This document shows, piece by piece, positions 11,501 to 23,600 of a stretch of 30,047 nt of DNA. Origin of the DNA: Parachlorella kessleri (taxonomy: Eukaryota > Chlorophyta > Trebouxiophyceae > Chlorellales > Chlorellaceae); contig BBXU01000974.1 of NCBI GenBank assembly GCA_001598975.1, forward strand, positions 1 through 30,047. The letters are read 5' to 3'. Below the pieces are notes generated by a model. That model did not search any database. It saw only the letters and a list, made by a program, of their open reading frames with translations, and was not told the DNA's origin. How positions within the stretch are numbered: the stretch's first letter is position 1; each line of letters begins with the position of its first letter. The position numbers and the translations under genes were made by a program.

Positions 11501-11873
11501 CACCTCCTGCCCCTCCTTCACCAGCCACTTCACCACATTGCCGCTGGTCATTGTGGGAGAGAGAGCAGGCATTGTCAGCTCCTGTACACAAGGGGACTTC
11601 CATCCGCAGCTCAGGGTTCCGTGGGGGGGAGAGGTTATATTGTGCCTTTGCGCTTCAGGGACGGACCAGCAGGGAGCACACGAGGCACAACTTAACGCAA
11701 GAGCACTCTACATTGTCAGGTCAGCGCATGAATGGTACAGCCCCACTCACCGTATGGGGAGGCAGGGAACTGAAGTGCCGCAGGAGCGGCCATCCAGCTG
11801 GCACTATCCTCGCAGCTGGCCCAGGGTGGAAAACAGGAGAGGGCCCGCTGCAGCCAGGGCACTTGATTAATAC
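8552..11873 (-). CDS. Mitochondrial-type pyruvate dehydrogenase E2 (dihydrolipoamide acetyltransferase) with altered active site
   Basis: Minus-strand exons: 11873-11751 (start uncertain), 11581-11451, 11235-11048, 10728-10496, 10275-9982, 9637-9431, 9061-8930, 8731-8552. All phases agree, giving at least 495 aa. Domains in order: [19 protein letters not shown] begins a lipoyl domain with the lipoylated ETDKAT lysine; a linker; a peripheral-subunit-binding domain ([10 protein letters not shown] ... [12 protein letters not shown]); a Q/P/A-rich linker; then the acetyltransferase core ([66 protein letters not shown]). The active-site Ser in ISNLGM is kept. The DHRxxDG signature reads DERVYTG, so the catalytic His is Glu (GAG, 8632-8630) and the Asp is Thr. 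The enzyme normally moves acetyl groups to CoA in the mitochondrial matrix. This copy may be a structural or E3-binding subunit. The presequence exon is unresolved; an ATG at 12021 (MQLRL) is one candidate start. Confidence 0.88.
10229..10248 (-). repeat. GCT/AGC triplet tract in the E2 linker
   Basis: A 20-base run of GCT repeats on the plus strand reads as a seven-alanine run on the coding minus strand. It lies in the flexible linker between the subunit-binding and catalytic domains. Ala/Pro/Gln linkers are normal in E2 proteins, so this probably sets linker length only. Confidence 0.6.
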
Positions 11874-12021
11874 CTAAGACGACGGAACTTTCTCTGTATA
11901 CCCTGACAGCTTCAGCACAACAGAGAGATGCCTGGGAGTGGCGCACTCGCATGGCAGCCAGGGCACCCTCACCTGACGCTGGACAAGGGGGCAGATAATC
12001 CACTACCAGGCGCAGCTGCAT

Positions 12022-12749
12022 CTGTTGCCTGATAAAGGCACCTGAGTAGCCGCAAGCCCTGCCTGCCCAGTCTTTGCTGGCCCAACATCGGCGTTGCTAC
12101 CGCCCTGTCCTGATCAGGAATCCAGACTGCGACCTGTCACGTCTTCAATTCCTACTTAATCATAGGCTTGTTTGATCTGCCCGGGGTGAAAGTTTGCCAC
12201 CTTCCCGCCCTGTGCCACATGGGCAGGTGTGACCCCCCCCCTCGATCAGCAGGTGCAACCGTCCAACATGGCCTCGGCTGAGGTAACCCTGATCCCTACC
12301 GCATATATCCTGCTAATTGGCTTGCATACGTGCACTGTAGGGCCCACTAAATTGAAGCTGGGGCCTTGCATAGATAGTCAACTTCGTGCACCCTAAACCC
12401 CAGACACTTGAAGCTTGGCGCCTGTTGGCAACCACACTCGCAGATTTGTGGAGAGCCAAACAGAGTTGTCATGTAGCAGAGGGTACTGCCACGTGTAGTT
12501 CATTACAACAGGTAGGCCCTGTATGCGTGTTCACTGTTGGTCCCTACACGTTGTGGAATAGTGCAATGTTGCATTACCACAAAGGACACAACAGCCAACA
12601 ATTTCACAGCATGACATTGATCCCTACCTAGGCATGGACAACATCGCTGCCACATCTTGACGCAGTCTGCTATTCGGGCGGCAAGTGCGACCGCCGTGCT
12701 TGCCAGACGCCGGACCCTTCCACCCCTCCAAGCCGGCACCCCACCATTG
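12022..12749. other. Intergenic stretch between PRP4 3' end and E2 5' end, with polyadenylation signal
   Basis: Both flanking genes run on the minus strand. TTACA at 12503-12507 is TGTAA on that strand, about 245 bases after the PRP4 stop at 12752-12750, and is a good candidate for its polyadenylation signal. The part from about 12490 down to 12022 would carry the E2 promoter and perhaps its presequence exon. It contains a nine-C run near 12233 but no clear promoter element. Confidence 0.5.
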
Positions 12750-15700
12750 TCATCTCTCTGCCTCGTCTGCTGCCGCTGCCGCCAGTGGGTCGGGAGAAAA
12801 CAGTTTGATGGTGCGGTCATATCCTGTTGAGGCTATCAGGTAGCTGCCATCTGGGCTGATGTCGCTGCCCATAACCTTGCCCTCATGCCCTGCCAGCGTT
12901 TTGACCAGCTGGAATTTGCGGCCGCTCCAGACCTTGGAGACGTTGTCAAAGCCGCTGGTCAGCAGGTAGAGCCCGTCAACGGGCTCAAAGCGGACCTGGG
13001 AGACTAGCGAGGTGTGCCCTGCACACCAGGATTTGAGTAGGTGGGTGCACCCGGCCGGGGCAGGAGAGTGGGATACAACGGGCCTTCATCAGAGCAGACA
13101 ACCCACAAGTAGCAAGTAGGTTTCAATTGTTCTTGGGGGCAGTGTGGACCTGTGCTCAGCAGGTGACAAGGAAACCTCCTGGCTGCATACAACACTTGGT
13201 AGAAGCTGCTCTCCTGTTGGGGGCACCTGCACTGCCTGCATCACCAGTCCTGTGCGCCAGAAAGCGGACCAAGGCCATCACTTCTCCATACACCTCCAGG
13301 CCCAGGCTGCCACTCCCCTACCCCTTGTCTCACCTGGCAGCACGTGCAGCGTCCCCCTCTTGCGCAGGTCAAAGATGCGGGCGGTGTTGTCCTCGCCCCC
13401 CGTGGCCACCAGGAAGCCGTTGGGGCTCCAGTCTGCCGCCAGAACCGCCTTGACGTGACCCTCCAGAGTGAGGATGTTGCGCCCAGTGCGCAGGTCCCAC
13501 ACCCGGCCTACGGCATCCATGCCGCCGGAGATGGCTAGGGAGCCGTCGCACTGCAGGCATGCAGGCGGGGAAGGGGCTCAGCAGGGCAAAGTGCTCTGTG
13601 GGAGTAGACTGCGTGATGCTGTAGAGCACCACGCCTTTTGCCACCCATGCCGCCGGATACAGCCAGCAACCTGCCACTGCACAGAGAGATGGGGCGAAAT
13701 ACAGCAGCTGAGGTTCGGTGTGGTATGGCAGTAAGCGGGGCATGTAGAGCTGCCAAGCAGACCAGGCTATGAGGCGGGAGTAGCAGGCTCGCAGCACGCA
13801 GCCAACGATGCACACATCGCCACCACATTGCAAGGAGGGTACAGGGGAGAATAGACCTTATGCACACCGAGAAAGCTGCAGCGCAATTACAACCTCTTCT
13901 TAGTCCGCTTGACCTCACCTGGAAAGCTACCGTGTAGACTGATCTACTGTGGCCCTCTTGTTCCAGCAGGCAGTGCCCTGTCTCGCAGTCCCACAGTCGC
14001 CATGTGAGGTCGTAGCTGGCTGTCCCCAGGTGCCTGCCTGCCGGGTGGAAGGCGATACGGCCCAGCCTGCATGCCAGAAACCAGCACAGGTCAGGAGTGC
14101 AGCACCGGGCAGGATGTTTCAATCTGGCGGTACAGGGACCCGGCAGGGACAAGACCCCAGCATGGGGGATGTTGTTCCTTCCCCTCTACTGCAAGACATC
14201 TGCACTGGCCACCGCTACGACTCGCACAGCAGCTAGTGTTTGTCTCACGACAACGAGTAGTGCATCGGCCAGTAGTTTCACATCGGCCCAGACATGGCAC
14301 TGCCCTGTACACCCTCCTCCCTCCCTTCAGTAGTACCCTCGACGGTGCCCTCATCGCCACCTACCGGTCTGAGTGGCCGCTCAGCGTGCGCAGCAGCTTG
14401 CCCTCCGCTGACCACAGCTTGGCCGTGTTGTCTGTAGCACCTGTCGCTAAGCAGCATGGGCCCGCCCCGTCATCGTCCATTCGGCCTGCAGCAACTCTCA
14501 TTCGGAGTGCTTGCTGGCTTATGAAACTGTCCTGTATCCCCAGCTAATAGGGGGGGAGCCACACGACTCCATGGCGCCAGCGACTGCCGAGCTGTGCAGT
14601 GTGCGGTGGCAATGCAGCATGTGAACAAGCAATAAAGCAGCCCTGCATCCAGCCCTGTCAGTCCAGTCCAGCCCAGGTTACTCCCCGTTCGCACTACCTG
14701 CCACCCATACTATTAAAGAAATACACAAAATTCATCGTCCACCACACCCTGCAGGTCTGTATCCTGGCTGATTCAACCTCACCACCTCTGTTCTCTGCAC
14801 GCATGCTGCAGCAGGCAGAATTACAACCGCCGTGCAGCCGAGGCCGCTGCCCAGCACGCCCTGACAGCGGCATCACCCACCTGCGAAGGATGCCTGCGGC
14901 TGCCACGCTATGCCCGTGATACGCTCCGTGTGCGCCTTTATTGTCAGCTGCTTCTGGCAGTCTGGGGACGTCCACACCTGCAGGCATCAGCTCTGGTCAG
15001 CAGGTTTTTCCTGGCGCCTGCTGCAATCACAGTCAGGCAGCACTGCCGCAAATCAATTCAACGCTATGCCTGAGGCTCATGCCGCTGGCCGTAACTGTAC
15101 CATAAAGGGCAATACACACTCCAAAGCAGGTCAACCCCAGCCCCAAATCGAACCTTGCAGCCACAGTCGGCCAGCACACGCCCACAATGAGCTGCTGACT
15201 AGCTCGGCCATGCATGCAGGCAGGCAGGCCCCCAGAGCACACCTTTCCGCACCCAGCAGGTCCAGTTGACACCTATGCATCCTCCCTGCTTGCGCACTGT
15301 GCCACCCCAGCCACACCTTGAGCGCCCCACTCCAGGAGCCTGTTGCTAGGTGGGCCCCATCCGGCGCAAAGGCACAGCCGACAATTGGCCGCTCGTCGCC
15401 TATCTCTGAGCTCTGGTTGATTAGTGTCTTAAGGGCTGCCTCTGCAACGCGATATTGCAAGGGTAGGCATGGCAAAATCTTGACAGCCCCTGGAGACCGC
15501 CGTCTTTGTCACAGGCTACCCAGGTAACCCCCTCGAACCCAAGCTACAGCTTGCCTTGTTGTCCATGCAGCATCGGCTGGCAGGACCCCAACTTGCACGC
15601 CATCCAGGCAAGCCTTCGACTTCCAGTTGCATGAACCCAATGGTCAATATCAGGGTGGGTGTGTGGCGCAGCAAGTGAGGCTTTGCCCGACCAGTCAAGA

Positions 15701-17287
15701 GTGTGCCGGAGTGCCTGGGGTTTGCACCGACCTGTGTGTGCAAGTGTGGCGGCTTCATCCTCGTCGGGATCGCTGCGCCGCCGCTTGGCTGCCGCCAGCC
15801 GCTCCGCAGCTCTCCGCAGCGAGAAGTGAGCAAGCTGCACGGCAGGGGGCACCAGTGCACCCACCCTCATGTCCTGTGCCTTGAGCGCAAGACGCACTTC
15901 ATGCAAGGTGAGCCCGTGTGACTCGTCGATTGGCCCCAGCTGAGCTAACAGGAGTGCCTGATGGGGCAACAACGTGGTCTGAATTTCGCTCTACCGCCAG
16001 GGAACCAAAAAGGAAGGTACAGTTCGATGGCCCCGGGGCTACTCTGCGAGCTACTGGCCACTGTGCCCACCACAAGGGGCAGCGAGCAACCCCGTCGAGT
16101 GCCGCTAGCAGCCTGGTAACCCCTTTCTCCAAAAACCCCATACATTTCAAGCTCCACAACCGGCAGCAGTACTGCCACATCATTCAACTGCTCCTGTACC
16201 TCTATCCGCGCTTGCCGCAGCTCCTCGCTGCCCTCGGTGTAGAAGAGCTCCTGGGGTGCGGGCTGGGCCTCCTCCATCGCAACCTCCGGTGGCACTGCAG
16301 CACCACCCAGGATGGGATGGGAGAGAAGGGAGCTTAAACGGAGCCTAGAGCGTACACTATACATGGGCTACATTGTTGGTAAGTAAGATCTGTAGGGAAC
16401 TCGCTGCGGCAACAGCCTCCAACGTTGTGTTGCTCGTCTATATTCTTACATAGGCCACCCATTCTCATTCAGCGAGCACGAGCCAAGGCTGCTCACCTAT
16501 GGCAGCCAGCCTGTCTTCGTCCATGGTTGCCAGCAGCCGGCGGAGCCGCTCCCGTCGCTCCATCTATACAACAGGACAAGTGTGGGCCAGCGGATGGGGC
16601 TATCAAGCCTATGCATAGCATACTGCTGGCATATACATATAAGTTTATGGGACCTGTTCAACAACCTTGTGTCAGTGGCAAACCTGCCGCTGGGCATTCC
16701 GCACCGAACTGCTGGCTGCAAGCCTTTCCACGCATGTCCAGCCCCTCAGCTTCAAATTTGTCGCAGGCCGTGTACCCCACACCTCAGCACGCGCACCAGC
16801 CTGGTAACTCTGATGTCCCTACCTCTCGTTCTCCAAACAGAGTCATAGGCTCTTCCAATTGCCGCAACAGCGCGCGGACGGAGGCATCATCTGTGGGAAC
16901 GACCAGGGCACGCATGCGCCGCTGCAGCTCCATCTGCTCTACCAGCTCCCGCTGCTTATGAAGCTGCTCGCTGCTTGCCTGCAGATGAAAAGTGGCTATG
17001 TTGGCTATGCTCGGTACGGACTCCCACAAGAAACTGAGTCGGATAGCCTCCTTCTCCAATGTCTCAACCCCACCGCCACCTCCCCGGCTTGCTTGGCAAT
17101 AATGCACACTCAGAACCCGTGTTGGCTCAGGGCTTACCTGGGGCAACTCCATGGTCTCTGCCTGCGCTGACTGCACAAAGATGTTGCCTGCTGCGACGCC
17201 TGCCTTCACCATGTCCTTGGTGTTGATGGCCTTGATCTCCCCATAGCGCACAGCCGGCCCAGGCCGGCGAACTCCGTCCTCATCCAT
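12750..17287 (-). CDS. PRP4: U4/U6 small nuclear ribonucleoprotein PRP4 (PRPF4 orthologue), 502 aa
   Basis: Eleven minus-strand exons: 17287-17138, 16978-16823, 16563-16497, 16294-16200, 15834-15732, 15441-15317, 14977-14881, 14446-14365, 14066-13919, 13550-13334, 13018-12750. Phases agree throughout; TGA is at 12752-12750. It is a core spliceosome protein of the U4/U6.U5 tri-snRNP. The N-terminal region carries the SFM motif (VPTDDASVRALLRQLEEP, then MTLFGERE) at about 77-102. ELFYTEGSEELRQARIE and LAHFSLRRAAERLAAAKRRR follow, matching the family's RLWIANYSLPRA region. Seven WD repeats then end in WSGALKVW, TDNTAKLW, YDLTWRLW, MDAVGRVW, EDNTARIF, FDNVSKVW and YDRTIKLF. Length is close to the human protein (about 520 aa). 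For exon 8 I chose a TAG acceptor at 14447 because it restores ATGATDNTAKLW; a second AG five bases on is possible. It is divergent from the Tudor-DCD gene. Nothing suggests loss of function. Confidence 0.93.
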
Positions 17288-17645
17288 GATGAAAAGATTA
17301 GCTATCCAGCCAAACTAGGGTCTGAGGGGAGGAGTTCAAGTGGGGTCGTGCAAGAGGGTGGTACTGGTAGACCTCGTTTTAACGTGTACCGCTAATGCGA
17401 TCAGTTCATCAGTACAAGGACACAGGCGATGGTTGCTATGGCTCGATACACTGTAGAGGTGGCGGGGTTGTTGCCCCGCGAGCGCTAAGAGTTTGCTGAA
17501 GGGGCATACCGATCCTGGTTTTGCCCATTGCACAAGAAACGTTGTTTATTCGTCATATACTTGCAGGCTAGTATGCTTGATCGTGCCTTTGATTGTCTTG
17601 GTGCAGCTTTGGGCTAGCTTTTCAGCCAAGGCTATGTAAGCATTG
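17288..17645. promoter_or_regulatory. Divergent promoter region between PRP4 and the Tudor-DCD gene
   Basis: Only 358 bases separate the two opposed start codons, so a shared bidirectional promoter is likely by position. I see no TATA box or other recognisable element. An ATG near 17573 on the plus strand opens a short frame not linked to the downstream protein and could be an upstream open frame. Confidence 0.4.
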
Positions 17646-20600
17646 ATGTCATCAGAATTAGCTCCTTCCACTGGCAAGCCAAGCCAGGCTGATGGTGGGC
17701 CGGATGCACAGGACAGGTGTGGCCAGCCACTAGTATTTTCAGAGTGATACCTTGCTTTCTCCAGTGTGCTTGCTTACTTGCGTGAGGAGGCCCTGGTTGT
17801 TCTGAAGGTTGCACTTGTCAGCTACCGTACCCCTCTACATGCAGCTTGGCAGCCAGCGTTAGGCAGCCAGCGCCAAGCAACCAGGCAGCAGATGCCGCCA
17901 AACCGGCTGACCAGTCAGTTGAGGCTGAGCCCCCAAAGGTGGAGGTCGGCACCAAGCTAAATGTCTGGTGAGCACCTCCCACAGCTGGTGGAATGCATCA
18001 AGAGTCCAAGAGGCCTTATGGACCGCTGGTACAACAACCCGCCTCGCTTTTTTTTTTTTGGGTGCACTCCCACCCCGGCCTGAAGGCCTTGGCAGAGTGC
18101 ACCGCTTAGTTGTAGTAAACCTTCGCATACTCCCAGTACATCGGATGTTGGACCTTCAGCGGGCCTGCATTCCCAAGCTCAGGTGGTCTGGGGAGAAGAA
18201 GTTCTTTGAGGCAAGGGTGCTGAAGGTGCTAGACGCCGAGCGCAGCATCTGGCACATCAAGTATGCCGACAACACAGACGAGTACCTGCGGCCCACAGCG
18301 CCCCTGAAGGCCAGCGGCAAGGGCCGGCGGCTGGTGGGTGTGGCACCAGTTGGCCTGGGGCTGCCCTGTATGGGGGAGGGGGCCTTGCGGTGGAAGGATC
18401 CGTTGGATAGCGTTGAGATTCATTCCAAAGAGTGTGATCGATCGATCGGAGGATTGGCAGCAAGCTGGTCAGACACCTTCCTGGCACTCCAGTTGAGACA
18501 GCTAGCTAGCGCGCGACGCCGCCAGCAAGTCAGCCTGTGAGTGTGCAAAGCCGTCCGCACAAGGTTAAGCCCTCTCTAAGGTCTTTCCTCTTGCCCTCAT
18601 GTTTCTGCCCCCCAAGACCCCCTCTCCTTGTCCGGTGCAGTTGGTGGTGGTGGAGGGGTTTGAGGTGTACAAGTGGGACCCCCAGCGGCAGGAGCTGGTC
18701 CTGGATGAGCTGCAGGGCGAGGACCCAGCACTCCTGGCGGGCCCAGCAGCCGCAGCAGCAGCAGGCAAAAGCAGAGGCCCAGCACCAGCGCAGGCAGCGA
18801 AGGGGTCAGCAGGGAAAGGCCAGGCAGAACTTGAGGCAGGCCAGCCACCTGGTGAGGCAGTAGGTTTGGTGAAAGGATTGACACCATGGCAGCTAGTTGG
18901 CAAATCTGGGTGGGACCTTTTCGAAGGGTCAGCCCTGACTGCTTACGGAGTGTTGCATGCCACCTTACGCCGCACGGGTGCAGTTCATTATTTAGAGCAT
19001 TCCTTGTGGTCCGCTAAGGCCAAGGGCAACTGGCGCGGCGCTTGATTGGGGCTGGGGTCCGTGCTCGCTTCAGGTTGCACCCATGCCCACACCCCAATCC
19101 TGGGCTTGTGTGCAGGCGAGACCTCCCCACCCACACTACCGCCGGGCATTGGATCCTCCAAGGGCGCCCGACCGCCACTGGCAGGTGGCAAGCGCAAGGC
19201 CTCAGCCAGGGCCACGCCCAGCGCATCTGCCGCTACCGCACCGACCCCTGCTGGTTCAGCCGGAGGCGTATGTATGCCCTCGGAAACAAAACGGCCACGG
19301 ACATCGGCACGTGCCCAGCAGCAGCAGCAACAGACACCCTCACCGTCTACCACACCTGGCTTGGGCCCGGGGCCAGCAGGGGCTGGGGGCAGCTCTGGGA
19401 GGGGGGCAAAGCGCTCTGGCAAGGCAGCCACAGCTGGGGGCACAGCAGTCCCAGCAGGAAGGCTCGCCAAGGCGCCGACCCCGCCTGCAGTGACAGCCCC
19501 CTCGTCATCCGAGGAGGATGAAATGCCGCTGGTGGCTGTGGCAGCCGCTGGCGGCAGCAGAGGCAGGAACCAGCGAGGAGCAGGCTCAGTCACTCCATCC
19601 ACGCAGACTGGGGCCACACCAAATGCCGGTGCTGGTGGGGTGGCTGAGGTGGGGTCGGCGGGAGGAGGGGGCTCACGCCTGAATGACACAGCAGCGCGGG
19701 CCAGCGGGGGGCAAAGCATCCGCAGCTTAGGCAAAGCTGCCAACGTGTCGAGGAGCCCCCCCGCCGCAGCAACAGCCGGGGCAGAGATGCCTGCAGCCCC
19801 GACAGCGGTATTGCCAGCCCAGCCTGCATCTTCATCCGACGACGAGGCCCCTTTGGGTGTCCTGGCTACCAAGAAGGCCCAGGGTCTGGTGTCTGCCCGC
19901 TCCTCCGGTATCCCAGGCTTCAGTCCCCAGGCAGCGGCTGCTGGACCCGCATGTGTAGTACCAGGCGCCGCGCCTCCACGCTCACAACCGCCTGCAGTAG
20001 CAGCAGCGACAGCGATAGCAGCGACCGCGCATGAGCAGCAGACATCACCGCCGCAGGCTGTGGGCGGTGTGTTGGGTGCAGTCACTGTCACGCCTGCGTC
20101 GGCGCCAGCCTTGGAAGCCTCTCCGGCAGGTTCTGACGGCGAGAGCGATGACGCGCCCCTGTGGCAGCCGGGCCTGTCGCGCACTGTATCTGCAGCTGCT
20201 GCCGCCACCACCCCCCCAGCATGGGTGCCGGCCGGTGATGCACACAAACTAGCGAGCGGTAGTAAAGCGTTACAGGCGTCTGGCGGCCCAGCCACCTCAC
20301 CAATAGAAGCTGTGCCAATCGCAGAAGGCGTGAGTGAAGCAGGTGGAAGTGCACCCAAGGGGCCTTCTGGCAGTGGTGGCCGGCGTAGAGGGCAGCGCGG
20401 GGCACAGCAGGCAGCCGCCAATGCAAAGCCACAGCGGCAGCCGACCCGGCAGCAACCCAAGCGTGGAAGAGCCACGGCAGGAGATGGGGACAGCCCATCT
20501 GCAGAGGCCGCCGCAGTGGCGGCGCCTGAGCAGCTGCAGCCAGCCAAGCGGCAACGCGGCGGAAGGGTAGGGACAGCAGTAGAAAGTCAGGCGCCATCAG

Positions 20601-23600
20601 CAGGTGCCGTACCAGCGGAAACCCTGCTATCGGGGCAGCAGCAACGGCAGCGTGGTGGTGACCGGATTGTGTTCGAGCCTCCACCCGGAGACACCCCCGC
20701 TGCATCACCCCACTTGGAGCTAGCGGCTGCTAAAAGGTCAGCGTCGCCTCAGAAGGCCCCTGCTCTGGTGCCCAGCATGCCCAGCGCGCCTGGCATAGCA
20801 CCCAAGTTTGTCTTCGTGACTGCCGACCCCCCCAAGCCTCCTGCCAAGCCTGCTACCAAGTCGCGGCAGGGAGCCTCGGATGCTGCTGCTTCCGCCGCCG
20901 CTGTTGTGCGTGCGGTAAGTGAGGCTGCAAGGCCAGGGGGTCAGCCGGCTCCAAAACATTCCAAGCCTGGCGAAGCAGCAGCGGCCCCAGCAGCAACAGC
21001 AGCAACAGCAGCAGTACTACCTGTGGACACTGCAGGCGTCAGGGCCCAGGGAAGAAGCAAGGGGCGAACGACCGCAGCGGCAGCGAGGGGACTTGCGCGG
21101 GGAGTGTCTGCGGAGGCGGCGGGTCCCGCCCCATCCTCAGCCAAGGTCTCATATGGGCAACGCCAGCGACAGCAGCAGCAAGTAACGGAGGAGAAGGAGC
21201 AGGCGCAGCAGTCGAGCATCCCAGCAGAGCATGTAGTGGCATCCCCAGCAGCAGCAGCAGCGCCTGCTGCGCCAGCACGTGAGTCTGGCTCGCCCCTGGA
21301 GCCCCTGCTACCGCCTGGTATAGGCAAGGCAGCACAGGTCGGCTCAGGAGTGCAGCGGTCTGGGGGTGGAGAGACAGCGGGGGCAGGGAGAGAAGCTGCT
21401 GGAGGGGTGGAAGATGCTGTGCTGCCAATAGAAGGAGGTGGGTCCCTGTTGGCTCCAGTAGGCGTGATAGAGTTTTGTGTTGAAAGCATGGCAGCCCCTG
21501 CGCGGCTGCCACACAGCCGTTGTTGATGATAGGGACGAGGCGTGGCTGGGCAGGCTGGACTGCACTTCCGCTGGACTGAATAAAGCACACTTCGTTTGCA
21601 GGCGAGACAGCTGGTGTCGCACAGGATGTCTTGGGAGCCGAGCTCCCTCAACAGGTGGAGCTCCAACAGCAACAACAACAGCGCCCACAGGGACAGGCGC
21701 AGCAGCAGGCGCAGCGTCCCCAGCAGCCAGCCGCCCCGCAGCCCCTCCCACCACCGCCAGCAGCAGCAGCTGCTGCAGGCAAGCCTCCCCACACCGCGAA
21801 GGCCACTGCGCTGGTCTCTGCTGCTAAGCCCGCACCAGCCGTCAGCCACGCGGCGCCGCTGCCGTGGCACGGCCTGCCGCTGGCGACAGTGGGAGAGCTC
21901 AGGCCCCTCGGCAGCGGGCCGGCCATGCCTGGAAGAAGTGCAGCGGCTCGTCCCAGCACACAGCGCCCTGGCCCGCCAAAGCCCGCGGGTCAGGAGGCCA
22001 AGGCGGCGCCGAAGCCACCGAGCCAGCCTGCCAGCGCTGGCACCGGAGGTGGGGCAGCAGGATCCGCAGCAGGGGCAGTTGGTTTGCCTAAGCCCACACC
22101 TGAAGCGGCCAAGGTACCGCAGAAAGCACGGGAGGCGGCCACCAACAGCGGCGATGGTGGGACAGGAGCCCCTGCAACAGCGGCGGCGGCGGTAGCCCCA
22201 GCAGTAGCAGGTGGTCTATCTGAGACCATGCATGAGGTGGCCAGGCCCACGCAGAAGCCACCTGAGGGGTCTAGGGCACTCACAAAGGGTATGCTGGCAG
22301 CAGAAAAAAGAGCAGCAAGGGCAGCGGCTGGGATACCGCAACCAGACACGGCGGCAGCAGCGGGACTGCCTCCCACAACAGCTGCAGGAGGAGCGGCAAT
22401 GACATCGCAGCCAGCGCTGGAGCCAAGGCAGTGGCAGGCACACTCGGCACCTCATGCGGCTCATCCTGAAGTGGGCCGGGGCCAGCATATGCAGAGCATG
22501 TCAAGGAGTGCTGAATTCCAGAAGCCTTGGCAGGAGCAGTTGCTGCTGGTCCACCAGCAGCAACAGCAGCAGCAGCAGCAGCAGCAAGAACAGGCTGAGG
22601 CAGTGCCTGGGGCCCTAGGTGAGTTGCCACTTCAGGGAGCCTCCCATGGTGCCATCCTGCCATCCTCGGCCCCTCCCCCCCTTTCCAGCAACCACCACCA
22701 GCAGCTGCAGCAGCTGGAGCGGCAGGAGCCTGAGAGGTCAGGAGGCAGGGCTCCACTGCCTCCTAGGCCAGCTCAGCAGGCAGCAGGAGCAGCAGGGGTT
22801 GCGCAGGCAGCAACGTCCACCGCTCCGCCTGCCACCATGGCAGCACCGGAGGACGGCAGGGCAGGGGCGGAGCCGCTGCGGCTACCCCAGCAGCGGCAGC
22901 AGCAAGAGCTGCTTCCGCGTCGCGCAGAGCAGCAACCACTGCAGCAACAGCAAGGAAGCCTTCCATATGCCCGCCAGCTAGCCCCCAAAGAGCCCCTGCA
23001 TGCTGATGAGAGGGCAAAGGCAGGGCCTGCGGGAGCAGCAGCTGGGCGTATCACCAATGCAAACCTGCCCAGCACTGAAGGCAGGGGTGGGGCGGAGGCA
23101 GTGCCTGCCACCGGGAGTGACGCCGCTGGCACAGCCTTCCACATCCCAAAAAGAAAGCCTGCCCAGGATCAGGGTAAGCTAGCCGAGGCGCAGCCAGCAG
23201 GCAGCGCGGCCTCACGCATGCCTGAGCGGGTGAGCACAGAAGGCGGCAAGGAGGGGAGTGCCCGGCTCATCGGCAGGGAGGCGGGGGCTGACATGGCTAT
23301 TGGAGACGGCGGCAGCGGCGGCTTCCGCATACCCAAGCGGGACGGGCCGGCAGCAGCAGCAGCAGGCACGGCGGGAGCAGAGCCATTGCAGCCGAGGCAG
23401 GGCGGAGACAGACGGAAAGCCGGGGATGGCAGGGGCGGCGGCGGCGCCATCGTTATAGAGGCAGCAACTGTAGCCCCCACCTCCGTAGACAAAAGCAAGG
23501 ACCAGCAGCAGCAGCGATCATCTTCGCGTGGGGGCGCAGCCCCTGGTGGTGTGGCTAGGAGGCCTGCTGTGGGTCCCTCAAGGGAGGAAGAGCGCGCCAC

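Noticed and set aside
8552..11873. Plastidial E2 identity
   Set aside because: The lipoyl start ([17 protein letters not shown]) and core are of mitochondrial type; plastid E2 has a distinct signature (SSTMTEGKIVSW, ESDKADM).
11716..12021. [15 protein letters not shown] as the E2 N-terminus
   Set aside because: This ATG frame ends in phase 1 and does not match the phase-0 lipoyl exon. The alternative frame gives [16 protein letters not shown], as in mitochondrial E2 proteins.
18988..20547. 519-codon open frame on the minus strand
   Set aside because: It is antisense to the first giant exon of the Tudor-DCD gene. Long antisense frames arise from GC-rich Ala/Gly/Pro codon use, and it shows no domain or splice logic of its own.
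20941..21870. 309-codon minus-strand open frame
   Set aside because: It crosses the intron between exons 5 and 6 of the plus-strand gene and is low-complexity Ala/Leu/Arg, a shadow of the coding strand.
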